Shown: positions 18,178-29,030, numbered from the stretch's first letter. The stretch: DNA of 64,000 nt from JBNGOQ01 sp050589645 (GCF_050589645.1 NZ_JBNGOQ010000001.1:310001-374000), one strand, 5' to 3'. The notes: generated by a model not told the origin, from the letters alone. Numbers and translations are program-made.

Positions 18178-19152
18178 TCAAAAGTGTTCTTTTAAAAAGT
18201 CCACGATCAGAAACGGTAGAAATATTGCCCCGAAAACAAGAACTAAAGAATACACCATATCGGCAAACTTTCCCTTCTTGTCAACAGCTGGTTCCCGTTT
18301 AAATAATAATTTGTACAATCTACGGCTGGGCCATTGGAGCATTAAAAGAGTGAGTGGCATGATTATAAAGGGCTCAATCCGATTGGTTAATCTTGATTGT
18401 AACTGCTCCTTAACATGAAATCCATAAACGAAAATTGCAAAAGCAATTACCAGACAGGCTAGGTAGCGGGAATCTTTTTGTAGCATTTCAGCATCCATAA
18501 AAAACCACATGCCAACGCCAAAATATAAAAGCGTGGAAGTCTTGTCATACAACTTGGGATCATTAATGATACTGGGCAAGAGAAAATGGATTATGAGGGC
18601 TGCCAATACCAGGGCGACCATAAATTTAAAACGCCAACCCACCTCAAAAAAGGATATTCCTTTCCGTACCGTTTTGTCCGAGATACGCTTGGAAACCTTT
18701 AAAACTTCTGGACTCCCGGAAAAATCAACCGCAGCATCCGTATACGTTCGCCCTTCTTTTAAAGGATGCATACCACCTCCAAAATCAATTTTATAGTGCG
18801 CTTGGGCACCCGTCACCACATAGACCACGTCATATTCGGTATCTTCCTCAGGGATATAGACCAATACGTCCTGCCCTTCCAATTTCCCGGACGCGTCGCC
18901 TGTTGTAAATCCGGCAACATCCACATCATAGCGTATGTTTTCCGGGTATTTTAAGTAATTCACCAGAAAGAAGAACAGTTCATTGTTCAGCTCCCCGTCA
19001 ACGGAAATGACGTGATAGGCGTCCTGCCTGTACAGGTGAAACCGAAGTTGTTGGGAAAGCTGGTCCGCATATAGGGCTATCCACTGGGTAAGTGCCGATT
19101 TGACATCCTTGTAGGGAACATCGCGTACAACAACAAAATCACGGGTTGGCAT
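18178..19152 (-). CDS. membrane protein of unknown function
   Basis: This 324-aa protein has no signal peptide. The soluble N-terminal ~165 residues are of mixed alpha/beta character (MPTRDFVVVRDVPYKDVKSAL, then YLKYPENIRYDVDVAGFTTGD). About four to five membrane helices follow from ~178 to the end (FKFMVALVLAALIIHFLLPSI, YLACLVIAFAIFVYGFHV, PFIIMPLTLLMLQW, VYSLVLVFGAIFLPFLIVDFL). I do not recognise the family. It is a single gene between two long repeat-filled gaps. Confidence 0.68.
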   Translation of the reverse strand: MPTRDFVVVRDVPYKDVKSALTQWIALYADQLSQQLRFHLYRQDAYHVISVDGELNNELFFFLVNYLKYPENIRYDVDVAGFTTGDASGKLEGQDVLVYIPEEDTEYDVVYVVTGAQAHYKIDFGGGMHPLKEGRTYTDAAVDFSGSPEVLKVSKRISDKTVRKGISFFEVGWRFKFMVALVLAALIIHFLLPSIINDPKLYDKTSTLLYFGVGMWFFMDAEMLQKDSRYLACLVIAFAIFVYGFHVKEQLQSRLTNRIEPFIIMPLTLLMLQWPSRRLYKLLFKREPAVDKKGKFADMVYSLVLVFGAIFLPFLIVDFLKEHF

Positions 19153-19640
19153 TTAGTTGATTTAAAGAGAGAAAAAATCAATTCCCGTGCAATATAGGTA
19201 CTAATGAACAATTAACAGTAAACAGTACGCAGTCGGCACACCTACGCCATCCGGATGTCGCCTTAGCTTCTGTCTCCACTGAAGTTTTGACGAAACGTGG
19301 ATAGCGGAGGCACAGGCTGCGGTGTATGTTGACAGTCGGCAGTTCCGACTTCTGATTTCTGATTTCTGATCTCTGGACCAACCCCTCATCGCTCTTCCCT
19401 TTTTCCTCATAAAAACCTCCCCTTTCTCACGCCAGAGGCGTGATTCATTCCCCTCCTTGCCAAGGAGGGGAGCTTTGATACTGGCCCCTTTCCGACTCAA
19501 GTCATCCTTTATAGTACCACACAAAAAGCTCCTTCCCTTGATTAGGGAAGGTACCCCTGACGCTTCGGTCAGGGGTGGAAGGGTAGAAAAACCACTCCCC
19601 ACCTAGGGTTTTACCAAACCGCGAAGTACAGGGAGTGTAC
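19153..19640. repeat. repeat-filled intergenic region before the Cache/FG-GAP genes
   Basis: It contains aacaattaacagtaaacagt and ctgatttctgatttctgatc microrepeats, a gaggcgtgattc...ccttgccaaggagggg stretch, the ggtcaggggtggaagggtagaaaaa phrase at 19569-19594, and the cccacctagggttttac motif at 19596-19612, 29-45 bp ahead of the ATG at 19641. Open frames on the minus strand here are repeat translations, not genes. Confidence 0.7.
19595..19612 (+). promoter_or_regulatory. candidate operator with CCTAGG core
   Basis: The motif cccacctagggttttac is shared with 15359-15376 and contains a CCTAGG palindrome. Here it lies just upstream of the 48-aa ORF; at the other site it lies ~100 bp upstream of the minus-strand secreted protein starting at 15257. 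A shared regulator is a guess. Confidence 0.35.
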
Positions 19641-19787
19641 ATGGATTTAAACACAATGAAAATACCGATCCCCAAACTTTTTGCGGAGCCCCTTATCGAA
19701 GACGAGCGCCTTGCGCTCCACAGCTGGTTGGACAAGGTGCACAAATGGGTGGGCCAGGAGAAAAATTTATATGTGAATGAGCTATAA
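19641..19787 (+). CDS. 48-residue small protein overlapping the Cache gene
   Basis: The reading frame runs from ATG 19641 to TAA 19785-19787 and encodes a soluble, acidic/basic peptide starting MDLNTMKIPIPKLFAEPL and ending WVGQEKNLYVNEL. An internal Met at residue 6 is an alternative start. Its last 11 bases overlap the first bases of the Cache-domain gene (ATG 19777), the arrangement expected for translational coupling. No family recognised; it could be a partner or leader peptide of the Cache protein. Confidence 0.55.
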   Translation: MDLNTMKIPIPKLFAEPLIEDERLALHSWLDKVHKWVGQEKNLYVNEL

Positions 19788-20313
19788 AAACATAGGTATT
19801 GCCGGCATGGGACTGCTGCTCCTGGCAGTGGTCCTTCGGACGGCCTGTAACAGGGACAAGGAAAAGCAGCAGCAGCGGGCAACACCCTCTGAGGTGGTCG
19901 CCAAGGTGCTCAAGGCCGCTGCACTCTTGGAAGAACAGGGCGAAAAGGGCCTGGCAATCCTTCGCGACAGCAATTCGGAATTTATCTGGAAAGACACCTA
20001 CGTGTTTGTACTGGACTGTGATGCCGATAGCATCCTGGCCATCCCCGCTTTTCCGGAACTGCAGCAGGCCAAGGTCTCCCAACGTATCGATGACAAGGGG
20101 ACACCCTACGGACGTGCCCTGTGCCTAAAAGCTGCGCAATGGGGCGGGGGTTGGGTGGAATATAGGCGGCCCAGACGCGGGGAAAGCAACCCCTCCCGCA
20201 AGCTCAGTTATATCATCTCGGTAGCCGGCCTCCCCTACCAGGTAGGGGCCGGGGTCTATGACGATACGATCAGCATAGCGGAACTGGAGGAAATCACTGC
20301 GGGTCTGGATTAG
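19777..20313 (+). CDS. single-Cache-domain membrane-anchored protein
   Basis: This 178-aa protein has one N-terminal hydrophobic segment (residues 6-22) ending in RTAC, which could be a membrane anchor or a weak lipobox. A helix follows (ATPSEVVAKVLKAAALLEEQG). The Cache/PAS-like sensor domain follows: YVFVLDCDADSILAIPAFPEL, GRALCLKAAQWGGGWVEYRRP and LSYIISVAGLPYQVGAGVYDD, matching the single-Cache pattern in which the WxxY strand shapes the ligand pocket. Cache domains bind small molecules outside the membrane. No output domain is attached, so signalling needs a partner, possibly the overlapping 48-aa peptide. Confidence 0.75.
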   Translation: MSYKNIGIAGMGLLLLAVVLRTACNRDKEKQQQRATPSEVVAKVLKAAALLEEQGEKGLAILRDSNSEFIWKDTYVFVLDCDADSILAIPAFPELQQAKVSQRIDDKGTPYGRALCLKAAQWGGGWVEYRRPRRGESNPSRKLSYIISVAGLPYQVGAGVYDDTISIAELEEITAGLD

Positions 20314-20463
20314 AAATAAGGCTCCAGGCCTGCCCTCCCAAAGCAAGACCGTAGATTACGGACCGCCTTTGGACCCTTGTATTTTTCCCCTAGGGAACGC
20401 AGGGGTTTTTGCCGTTCCCACGGCTTTGGGCAAAAAACTAAAACAAACGGAAAATTCAAAGCC

Positions 20464-23400
20464 ATGAAGACAAAAAAACTGCTCAAACACTTCAGCTTCC
20501 TGATCGTCTTGTTGACCATAATGTTCCGGCTTACAGGCCAGGATGCCATGATATACGTACAGGCCGAATCCCTATGGCTCAGGGAGCAAACCGTTATAGA
20601 CGACCTGCGCTCCTCCGGCTTTTCCACCCTTGTTATTGTTGGTCTTAATATTGAAAAAAACGGAGACCTTGTAGCGGGCACCGGTTGGCACGGGGGTGGA
20701 AGTGTCCTGCTGGCAAGTAACGGGGCCTACGTAGGAGGGACTAATCTTTTGGCCCGGAAATTTGCAAGAGGAGTTGCACAGCTCAAGACCGCGCCCACCA
20801 CGATTTCCCGGCTCGAATTTATGATCGTGCCCGGTGGAATCATCAGGGAGGTATACGAGGAAGACGGTGAAGAGGCCTTTGGTGAGGAAAGTGTATTCTA
20901 CAAGAACTTTGCGGCCCTAAAGGAGGCCATCCCGGGCATCGAGGCATTCAACAATGACGATGAAAGTTCTTACCACCTGTCCTCTACAGCGGCACTTACC
21001 AAGATGTTGGCCAGTCTCGGGTATAGGAACAGCATTGTTCCCTATACAAGAGCAGGCTATTGGAAGGATCTGGTCAATGAGGTAAATTCAGTTTATCCGG
21101 GCAATATAGATCGGAACTACCTGCAGTGCTATGACGGAGGAGCGGTAAACAATCCCTGTGACTCCAAATGGGATTTTGGAATCCCGGTGTACCCCGGCCT
21201 TTCGTATACCAAACCTAAAATTCCATGGACAGATCCAAGAAAAGTAAAGGCCAAAATGGCCGTTTGGAAGAACGACTGCGATAGTAGGCTCGGCGGGGGC
21301 TTTTATTGGCTCTACGAAAATGCGGGCCGGTACAGCCATACCAAGACCAAACCCTATGCCGACGCGATAAATGCTGTTTTTCCCAGGGAGGAGGACAAGA
21401 TCGAATATACGGCTCCGGTCGTGGTAAATCACCATGCTTCTTGGGCCACTTCTGTCCATGCAGCAGATCTGGACGGGGACGGGGATATGGACATCCTCTC
21501 GGCCTCGGAAAGTGACAACAAGATCGCCTGGTCGGAGAACCTGGGCGGGAGAAAATTCCGTAATCATCTTATCTCTACCGAGGCAGCTGGCGCACAATCG
21601 GTATATGCGGCCGATCTGGATAATGACGGGGACCTGGACGTGCTCTCGGCCTCGGCCTATGACCACAAGATCGCCTGGTACAAGAACCTTGGCAGGGGCA
21701 ATTTTGGTGATCGAGAGACCAACCAGCAGCTGATCAATGCAGATGCAAAGACAGCCCAATCGGTGTATGCGGCCGACCTGGACCGCGATGGGGACATGGA
21801 CGTGCTCTCGGCCTCGGCCGCGGACGATAAGATTGCCTGGTACGAGAACTTGGGCGAGGGGAGATTCCAGAACCATCTTATCTCTACCCAGGCAGATGGC
21901 GCCCGATCGGTACATGCCGCCGATCTGGATAATGACGGGGACCTGGACGTGCTCTCGGCCTCCTACAATGACAACAAGATCGCCTGGTACAAGAACGATG
22001 GGGAAGGAAACTTTGGTAGGCAGCAAACGATAAGTACCATAGCAAGCGGTGCCAGCTCGGTCCATGCGGCCGATCTGGACGGCGATGGGGATATGGACTT
22101 GCTCTCGGCCTCGGTCAGGGATAACAAGATTGTCTGGTATGAAAACAGGGAAGTAACTAGTTCACGTGTATTTGTACTACATATAATCAGTGCCACAGCC
22201 ATTTATGCCCGATCTGTCCATACGGCGGACCTTGACGGCGATGGGGATCTGGACGTACTCTCGGCCTCGGCCGGGGATAACAAGATCGCCTGGTACAAAA
22301 ATCTTGGTGATGGGGATTTTGTCGGCGACCTGTCCAACAATCAAAGAACGATCAGCACTGCTGCAAGGGGCGCCCGATCCGTCCATACAGCGGATCTGGA
22401 CGATGACGGGGACCTGGACGTGCTCTCCGCTTCCTACCGGGATGATAAAATTAGTGCCTACTATAATATGAATATGGAAAGTCTGGACAGGAACGTCATC
22501 AGTGCCCCGACCGACAATTTCACTTCTATCCATACGGCCGATCTGGATGATGATGGGCATCAGGACGTGCTCTCGGCCTCCTATCTGGACAATAAGATTT
22601 CCTGGTACCCCAATGACAGCACAGGGAATTTTGGGGAACAACGGACCGTGTTCTCGGACGTTATCCACGGGATATCTATACGGGACATATATACGGGAGA
22701 CCTGGACGATGACGGATACCTGGATATAGTCTCCGCCGAGGTGAAGTTGCCTTCCGGAGCGGGCAAGATCGCCTGGTACCGGAACGGCACGGACGGAAGT
22801 TTTGGGAACAGAAGGATCATCAGCGACCGGGTGGACCATCCCGAATCGGTCCATATGGCCGACCTGGACGGTGACGGGGACCTGGACGTACTTTCGGCCT
22901 CCTATCGTGACAAGAAGATCGCCTGGTACCCAAACGACGGGCAGGGCAAATTTGGGGGACAAAGGATCATCTCCACGGCCGCGGAGGGCGCCCGGGCGGT
23001 CTATACGGCCGATCTGGACGGCGACGGGGACCAGGACGTGCTCTCGGCCTCCTGGGACGATGACACCATTGCCTGGTACGAAAACATGGGGGAGGGCAAT
23101 TTTGGGGAACCGCAGAATAACCTGAGGATCATCTCCACGGCGGCGGACGGCGCCCTATCGGTCGCTGTGGCAGACCTGGACCGGGACGGCAGGCCCGACG
23201 TGCTCTCGGCCTCCTTTCTGGACAACAAGGTCGCCTGGTACCGTAACCTTGGCGGGGGGAATTTCGGCGGCCAACAACTGATCAGCACCATGCCGCAAGG
23301 GCCCCGATCGGTCTATACGGCGGATATGGACAGCGATGGCAGGCCCGATGTGCTCTCCGCTTCGTCCTGGGACAATACGATCGCCTGGTACCGGAACGAG

Positions 23401-26400
23401 GGGGCCGGGAGTTTTGGGGAACAACAGATCGTTTCCAACATTGTGGCCGGTGCGCTATCGGTCCGTGCCGCGGATATGGACAGTGACGGGGACCCCGATA
23501 TATTTTCGGTCTCGTCCCCCGATGGCAAGATCTCCGTGTATAACAATACCCTGGAAAGAAGATTGGGCATCGTTTCGGTCTCGCCCCTGCCCAACAGTAC
23601 GGATATCCCGGAAAATGCCGATATCGAGGTGCATTTCAGCTTTCCCCCCGATCCGGGTGCGATCAACTCGGAAAGCTTCAGGGTAAGCGGGGAAGAGAGC
23701 GGCCCGGCGGAAGGCAGTTTTAGGATCTCGGGCAGCACGGTCAATTTCCATCCGGAACAACCCTTTAAGGCGGGGGAACGGGTAAACGTAGCCGTTATGC
23801 AGGGATTACGACCGCATGTATACACCTGGACCTTCCGTGCCAAGACGGCCGTGATAGACCATGAGCTCAGCTTTAAAGGAACAAGAATCGGTACCGAGGC
23901 GGATGGTGCCACTTCCGTACATACAGCGGATTTGGACAAGGATGGCGATCTGGATATACTCTCTGCCTCCTTCAATGATGACAAGATCGCTTGGTACGAA
24001 AACGACGGGGCCGGCCATTTTGGGGAACAGGGGATCATTTCCACCGAGGCGGATGGTGCCACTTCCATACATACAGCGGATTTGGACAAGGACGGGGACC
24101 TGGACGTGCTCTCGGCCTCGTTCGATGATAACACAGTTGCCTGGTACGAAAACGATGGCCAGGGCCATTTTGGGGCACAACGGATCATTTCCACTGAAAT
24201 AGACGGCGCCCGTTCGGTCCATACGGCCGATCTGGACTGCGACGGGGACTTGGATGTGCTCTCGGCCTCGTTCAACGGCAACAAGATCGCCTGGTACGCG
24301 AATGACGGGGCGGGCCATTTTGGGGAACAATTAATGATCTCCAACGAGGCGGACGGTGCTTCTTGCGTACACGCCGGTGATCTGGACGGGGACGGCGACC
24401 TGGATGTNNNNNNNNNNNNNNNNNNNNNNNNNNNNNNNNNNNNNNNNNNNNNNNNNNNNNNNNNNNNNNNNNNNNNNNNNNNNNNNNNNNNNNNNNNNNN
24501 NGGATGTGCTTTCGGCCTCTAGTACGGACAACAAGATCGCCTGGTACGAGAACGATGGGGCGGGCCATTTTGGGGAACAATTAATGATCTCCAACGAGGC
24601 GGAGGGTGCCTCTTCTGTGCATGCCGGTGATCTGGACGGGGACGGGGACCTGGATGTGCTTTCGGCCTCTAGTACGGACAACAAGATCGCCTGGTACGAG
24701 AACGATGGGGCGGGCCATTTTGGGGAACAACAGATCATTTCCACCGAGGCGGAGGGTGCCTCTTCGGTACACGTCGGAGATCTGGACGGCGACGGGGATC
24801 TGGACGTGCTCTCGGCCTCTGCCGATGACGACAAGATCGCCTGGTACGAGAACGATGGGGCGGGCAACTTTGGGGAACAATTAATGATCTCCACCGATGC
24901 GGAGGGTGCCCTTTCGGTCCATACTGGCGATCTGGATGGGGACGGGGACCTGGATGTGCTCTCGGCCTCAACTGCGGACAACAGGATTGCCTGGTATATG
25001 AACAACCGGCTGCCGACCATAGTGGCCGGCATTCCGGACCAACTGATGGACGGGGGTTTTAAGACCCATAACCTTGAGCTGGACGGGGTGTTTGCCGATG
25101 GGGACGGCCATGCCCTTCGTTTCCGTGCGGTCCCGGACAAGGAGGAGGTGGTCAGCGTATCCATTTCCGAGGACGGGAGCCAACTGCAGCTGACCGAAAC
25201 GGGTCCCGGCATTGCCGACATCACCCTAACGGCCGACGACGGCCATGGCGGTGTTGCAACAGATGTCTTTGCTGTGGCGGTGGTTACGGAAGGAAACCGT
25301 TCCCCCATAGTAAGCAGGGAAATTCCCGACCAGGAGTTTAATGAGGGTTTTGGAATCCATACCCTAGATCTGGACGGTCTTTTTACGGATCCCGACAGGC
25401 ATAAGCTTACGGTCACCGTCGCCTCGGCCAATGCAGGTGTGGTAACAGCAAGCCTTTCCGGGGACGGGGCCCAACTGCACCTGACCGAAACGGGTGCGGG
25501 TGTCACCGATATTAGGGTAAGTGCGGAAGATGGTCATGGGGGCCGGGCCGTTGAGGTGTTCCTTGTAAGCGTCATGGTCCAAGGGAACCACCCACCTGCG
25601 GTAGCGAACCCCATAGCGGACCGGCAAATGAATGTGGGTTTTGGGACCCATATTCTGGATCTGGACGGTCTTTTTACGGATCCCGACGGGCATGAGCTTA
25701 CAATCACCGTCGCCTCGGCCAATGCAGGTGTGGTAACAGCAAGCCTTTCCGGGCAAGGAAGCTTGCTCCTTACGGAAGAGGGCACGGGCGTTGCCGACAT
25801 TACCATTACGGCAAGGGACAACTATGGGGGTATGGCCATCCATACCTTCAAAGTAAGGGTGGTCCGTGCCGAGGATGTACTGGTGGGCGACAATTTTCAG
25901 CTTTGGGCCATGGGCGAGACCTGCAAGGGCAGGGACAACGGCGCGATCCAAATCAGTGCCGCACAGGAACTTGAATATACCGCCACGGTAAAGGACAAGA
26001 CCCATGATTTTACAAAGGAACTCAAGGTAACGGACCTGCCCCCGGGCCCCTATCCCGTATGCATCGCCGTCAAAGGCTCCGCTTACCAACAGTGTTTTGA
26101 GCTTATGGTGGCAGCGGCCCCTGTCCTGTCCGGGAAGACCTCGCTGGGCACAGGGAGCGGTATCCCCAACAAAGTAGCCGTGGAGATCGCCTCGGGCACG
26201 GCGCCCTATACGGTAAAGGTCAACGACAAGGTCATTGGGCAGTACGGTACCCATAAATTTTCCGTGGCGGTAAACCAGGGGGACATGGTGGAGGTCCTTT
26301 CCAGTGTGGCCTGTGAGGGGAAACTGGCCGTAGCGCTCCCCTGGTCCGGTGAAATGATTAGGGTGGTTCCCAACCCCACGGATGGTCTCCTCACCCTCCG

Positions 26401-26596
26401 CTCCTCACGTTTTGTAGGGACCAGGACAAGTTTTCAACTGTTCGATACAACGGGCCGGGTATTGGTTCCACCTGCCCTTAGAAAGGATGACCACACCTAT
26501 GAACTTGATCTTTCGGGGAAACAAGCGGGCGTCTATTTTCTGGTCATGGAGCTCGGGGATGGATCAATGATAAAGAGGAAGGTCATCATAAAGTAG
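20464..26596 (+). CDS. very large secreted FG-GAP/VCBS repeat protein with T9SS sorting domain (interrupted by assembly gap)
   Basis: The start is ATG 20464, where a signal peptide begins (MKTKKLLKHFSFLIVLL...LTGQ). Residues ~25-300 form an unrecognised alpha/beta domain, possibly barrel-like (FYWLYENAGRYSHTKTKPYADAI at its end). Fourteen ~50-residue FG-GAP/VCBS units follow, each with a Ca-binding DLDGDGDLDVLSAS core and a KIAWYENDG strand. Next come a Big_5/Ig-like domain (SVSPLPNSTDIPENADIEVHF), at least seven more FG-GAP units, three cadherin-like repeats (IPDQ...DGHGG) and a final ~75-residue type IX sorting domain (VVPNPTDGLLTLRS ... GVYFLVMELG ... KRKVIIK). The frame differs on the two sides of the 94-N gap, but the flanks overlap by ggatgt. 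Closing on that overlap gives a single 2,010-residue frame. It is likely an exported cell-surface adhesin or glycan-binding enzyme. Confidence 0.88.
24408..24501. other. assembly gap (94 N) inside tandem repeats
   Basis: A run of 94 N interrupts the 18th FG-GAP unit. The left flank ends in ...ctggatgt and the right begins ggatgtgctt, so the flanks share ggatgt. The gap is a repeat-collapse artefact; the true number of units is unknown. Confidence 0.97.
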
Positions 26597-26859
26597 TGAA
26601 GACAATAAACAATTAGCAATGAACAATTATCAATACTGATCTCTGACCTCTGACTTCGCTATTACCTTTTCGCTCTTCCCTAATTTGAGTGAAGGACGAT
26701 GGTCGACAGGGAACGGTAACCGAGAAACCAGAAACCAGAAACTAGTTAACAGTTGGCAGTTTTCAGTGCGCAGTGTTGTGTAGAAGATCGTATCGAGAAC
26801 AGTGGTTCCCTAGGATTAGCGTAAATTTAGGGAACAAAAACACCCGACAAAACAAAGCA
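26597..26859. repeat. intergenic dispersed and microrepeats
   Basis: 26598-26660 is a caattagcaatgaacaattatc and ctgatctctgacctctgac microrepeat. aagatcgtatcgagaacagtg at 26784-26804 repeats 17842-17862. A possible leader for the PHP lipoprotein lies at 26810-26859. No gene seen. Confidence 0.65.
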
Positions 26860-28059
26860 ATGAAGACAAAAAACAGTGGCACATACTTCCTGATCACCCT
26901 AAGTTTGGTGGCCTTTTCCTGCACCTCCGGTCCGGAACCGACCAAGCCATGGTATAAGGGCAATTTGCACGCGCACTCCTATTGGAGCGATGGCAATGAA
27001 TTCCCGGAGGTCATTATGGCCTGGTACAAGGCCCAGGGCTATCAGTTTACGGTACTGTCGGACCACAATACCCTGAACGAGGGGGAGAAATGGATCACCC
27101 TTTCCAATCGCATCCATATACAAAAAGGGTTTAAGGACTACCTTAACACCTATGGGGAAGATTGGGTGCAGCATCGAAGCGATAGTGCGGGTAACACCCA
27201 GGTAAAATTAAAGACCCTAGAGGAATACCGCCCCCTGTTCGAGGAAGCGGGCCGCTTTCTGATCCTGCCCTCCGAGGAAATTACCACCGCCTACCAGGAC
27301 AAGCCCATACATATCAACGCCGCCAACATCCAGGAAAAGATAGCTCCCCAGCCCGGGGCCAGTGTGGTGGAGGTCATCCAAAACAACATTGACGCCATTT
27401 TGGAACAGCGCAAAAGCACCGGGGTCCCCATCTTGCCGCATATTAACCACCCCAATTACGGCTATGCCATCACCGCGGCCGACTTTACCCAGATCCGGGA
27501 CGTGCGCTTTTTTGAGGTCTATAACGGTCACCCGCTGGTGAACAACAATGGCGACGCCGACCACCTGGGCACGGAGACCATGTGGGATTTGATCAATGCC
27601 TCCTACCTGGAGCAAGGAAAACCGTTGCTGTATGGTGTTGCTGCGGACGACAGCCACCATTACCACCAATTCAACAAGGAGAACGGCAATCCGGGCCGGG
27701 GCTGGGTCATGGTGCAGGCCGATAGCCTCAGTGCGGCCGGGATCATTGACGCCATGGAACAGGGCCACTTCTACGCCTCTACCGGGGTGGTCTTAAAAAC
27801 GGTGGAAAAGAAGGGCAAGAAGCTTACCATTGAAGTGGATGCCGAACCGGGCGTTAACTATGAGATTCAGTTGATCGGCCTGGAGCGGGCCACGAAGCAA
27901 TCCAAGATCATTGAGCGGGTAGCGGGCACCAAGGCCACCTTTGAGCTAAGCGATGCCTACCTCTTTGTCCGCACCAAGGTGGTTTCGGACCAAAGCAACC
28001 CCAACGTTTTTGACGAGAGCGAACACGAACGGGCCTGGACGCAGCCAGTGGTGGAGTAG
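26860..28059 (+). CDS. PHP-domain lipoprotein (metal-dependent phosphoesterase-like)
   Basis: This 399-aa protein starts at ATG 26860. Signal peptide II with lipobox VAFSC (Cys21) predicts an envelope lipoprotein. The PHP motif WYKGNLHAHSYWSDG (His37, His39) opens the domain, followed by TVLSDHNTLNEGEKW, LPSEEITT, then ILPHINHPNYGYAI and GVAADDSHHYHQFN, which supply the further His/Asp metal ligands. PHP enzymes use two or three metals to cleave phosphoesters; the substrate here is unknown. The last ~30 codons (27967-28059) recur as fragments at 48.2, 54.8 and 63.4 kb. AT-rich accessory DNA begins directly after its stop. Confidence 0.88.
   Translation: MKTKNSGTYFLITLSLVAFSCTSGPEPTKPWYKGNLHAHSYWSDGNEFPEVIMAWYKAQGYQFTVLSDHNTLNEGEKWITLSNRIHIQKGFKDYLNTYGEDWVQHRSDSAGNTQVKLKTLEEYRPLFEEAGRFLILPSEEITTAYQDKPIHINAANIQEKIAPQPGASVVEVIQNNIDAILEQRKSTGVPILPHINHPNYGYAITAADFTQIRDVRFFEVYNGHPLVNNNGDADHLGTETMWDLINASYLEQGKPLLYGVAADDSHHYHQFNKENGNPGRGWVMVQADSLSAAGIIDAMEQGHFYASTGVVLKTVEKKGKKLTIEVDAEPGVNYEIQLIGLERATKQSKIIERVAGTKATFELSDAYLFVRTKVVSDQSNPNVFDESEHERAWTQPVVE
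27967..28059 (+). repeat. direct repeat R0: 3' end of PHP lipoprotein gene
   Basis: This is the reference copy of the gene-tail repeat, from gtccgcaccaaggtgg to the stop codon TAG. It encodes the C-terminus ending NVFDESEHERAWTQPVVE. Copies R1 (48182-48246), R2 (54816-54879) and R3 (63333-63428) have the same orientation. Confidence 0.9.
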
Positions 28060-28102
28060 GGGGGATACGGATTGTCCCAAACGTTCGTTTTATGAAGCTG
28101 GA

Positions 28103-28849
28103 CTAGGGCTTTTTAGAGGAGCCTTTGTTGTTCGCTGGCTTTTCCATTTGCTTGGCTATTATGAAATCTTCTTGTGTGACAATGCCATTCTTAATGTTAT
28201 TTATAAAATATTCTCTACCTAAATCTGATTCTATTCCGTTTGCAATTTCCTTAAAAGTCAGTAATCTATTTTTTGGTTTGGTTGCGGTAGCCATTAGAAA
28301 ATCAAACTGCTCCAATTTTTTCAAATCCTTACTCCGAATAGGCTTTACCCAATCAATGTTAAGCTTTAGTGATTTTGTGATGCAACTTTTTTCTCGCCCG
28401 ACTTTATATTGATTTATATCCAATTCCGCGTTTTTTCTCTGCCTGAAAACTCGGATAATCTTTTTTTTAAAATCCGGGTTAATTCTTTCTTCGTTCATCA
28501 AGTATGTTAAAACTCCCCAGGCTCGGGTAAAATCTCCTTTCATTCCTTCGGCGACTGATAGAGCTTGGGTTTCTTCAATTAGCGCCTCAGTATTATTGAT
28601 TTTATGCTTCAAAGGAATTAAGTAAGCAAAACCGAGTTTATTTTTCATTCTATTGGAATAAACCATAGTAGCAATTCCTGACCTTGATAAACGGCCATAT
28701 CTGATTGGAACTTTAATCGGAATTTTGTTGTCTAAGTCTAAATGTTCTTCTCGCCAACTGCGCCTAATATCGTCTCCTTTTTCGTTCAGATAATCCTGCC
28801 ATAATAATGAACCGATTACGATAACTCCACTTTTTAAGTTCCAATCCAT
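28103..28849 (-). CDS. gamma-glutamylcyclotransferase-like hypothetical protein
   Basis: The chosen start is ATG 28849 (248 aa); the frame extends 21 codons further into the palindromic junction, which is unlikely to be coding. The opening GVIVIGSLLWQDYL and later RYGRLSRSG ... TMVYSNRM resemble the GGCT/AIG2-like fold, which begins with a YGSL-type nucleotide-like loop. The rest is helical and Lys-rich. No catalytic assignment is safe. It is the first gene right of the PHP gene, convergent with it, and the last unit of the minus-strand array. Confidence 0.5.
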   Translation of the reverse strand: MDWNLKSGVIVIGSLLWQDYLNEKGDDIRRSWREEHLDLDNKIPIKVPIRYGRLSRSGIATMVYSNRMKNKLGFAYLIPLKHKINNTEALIEETQALSVAEGMKGDFTRAWGVLTYLMNEERINPDFKKKIIRVFRQRKNAELDINQYKVGREKSCITKSLKLNIDWVKPIRSKDLKKLEQFDFLMATATKPKNRLLTFKEIANGIESDLGREYFINNIKNGIVTQEDFIIAKQMEKPANNKGSSKKP

Positions 28850-28869
28850 TTCTTCGTTTTTCAGCTTGC

Positions 28870-29021
28870 GTACAACGGTCTTGTGTATGAAATGTAGCGT
28901 GTAAAAAGGCACTAACTTTTCGGTTTAACGCAGAGCAGAGTTTTTAAATTTGGAGACTTCCCTAAAATGCACGAACCATTAGCGTTTGCAATGACTCGCA
29001 CTATGTCTTATATATTGTTAG
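28870..29021 (-). repeat. cassette-junction palindrome (28.9 kb)
   Basis: The left end reads acaacggtcttgtgtatgaa and the right end tatgtcttatatattgttag. The two ends are imperfect inverse complements with unpaired bases. It lies between the stop of the ApeA-like gene and the start of the GGCT-like gene. Confidence 0.6.
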
Positions 29022-29030
29022 AAGTAGGCT

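Noticed and set aside
19201..19885. Minus-strand frames of 127-133 codons upstream of the Cache gene
   Set aside because: They cross microrepeats and the opposite strand of the 48-aa ORF and Cache gene; composition is repeat-driven.
21088..25506. Long minus-strand frames opposite the FG-GAP gene (up to 391 codons)
   Set aside because: They are periodic mirror translations of the tandem repeats and have the same unit length as the plus-strand protein.
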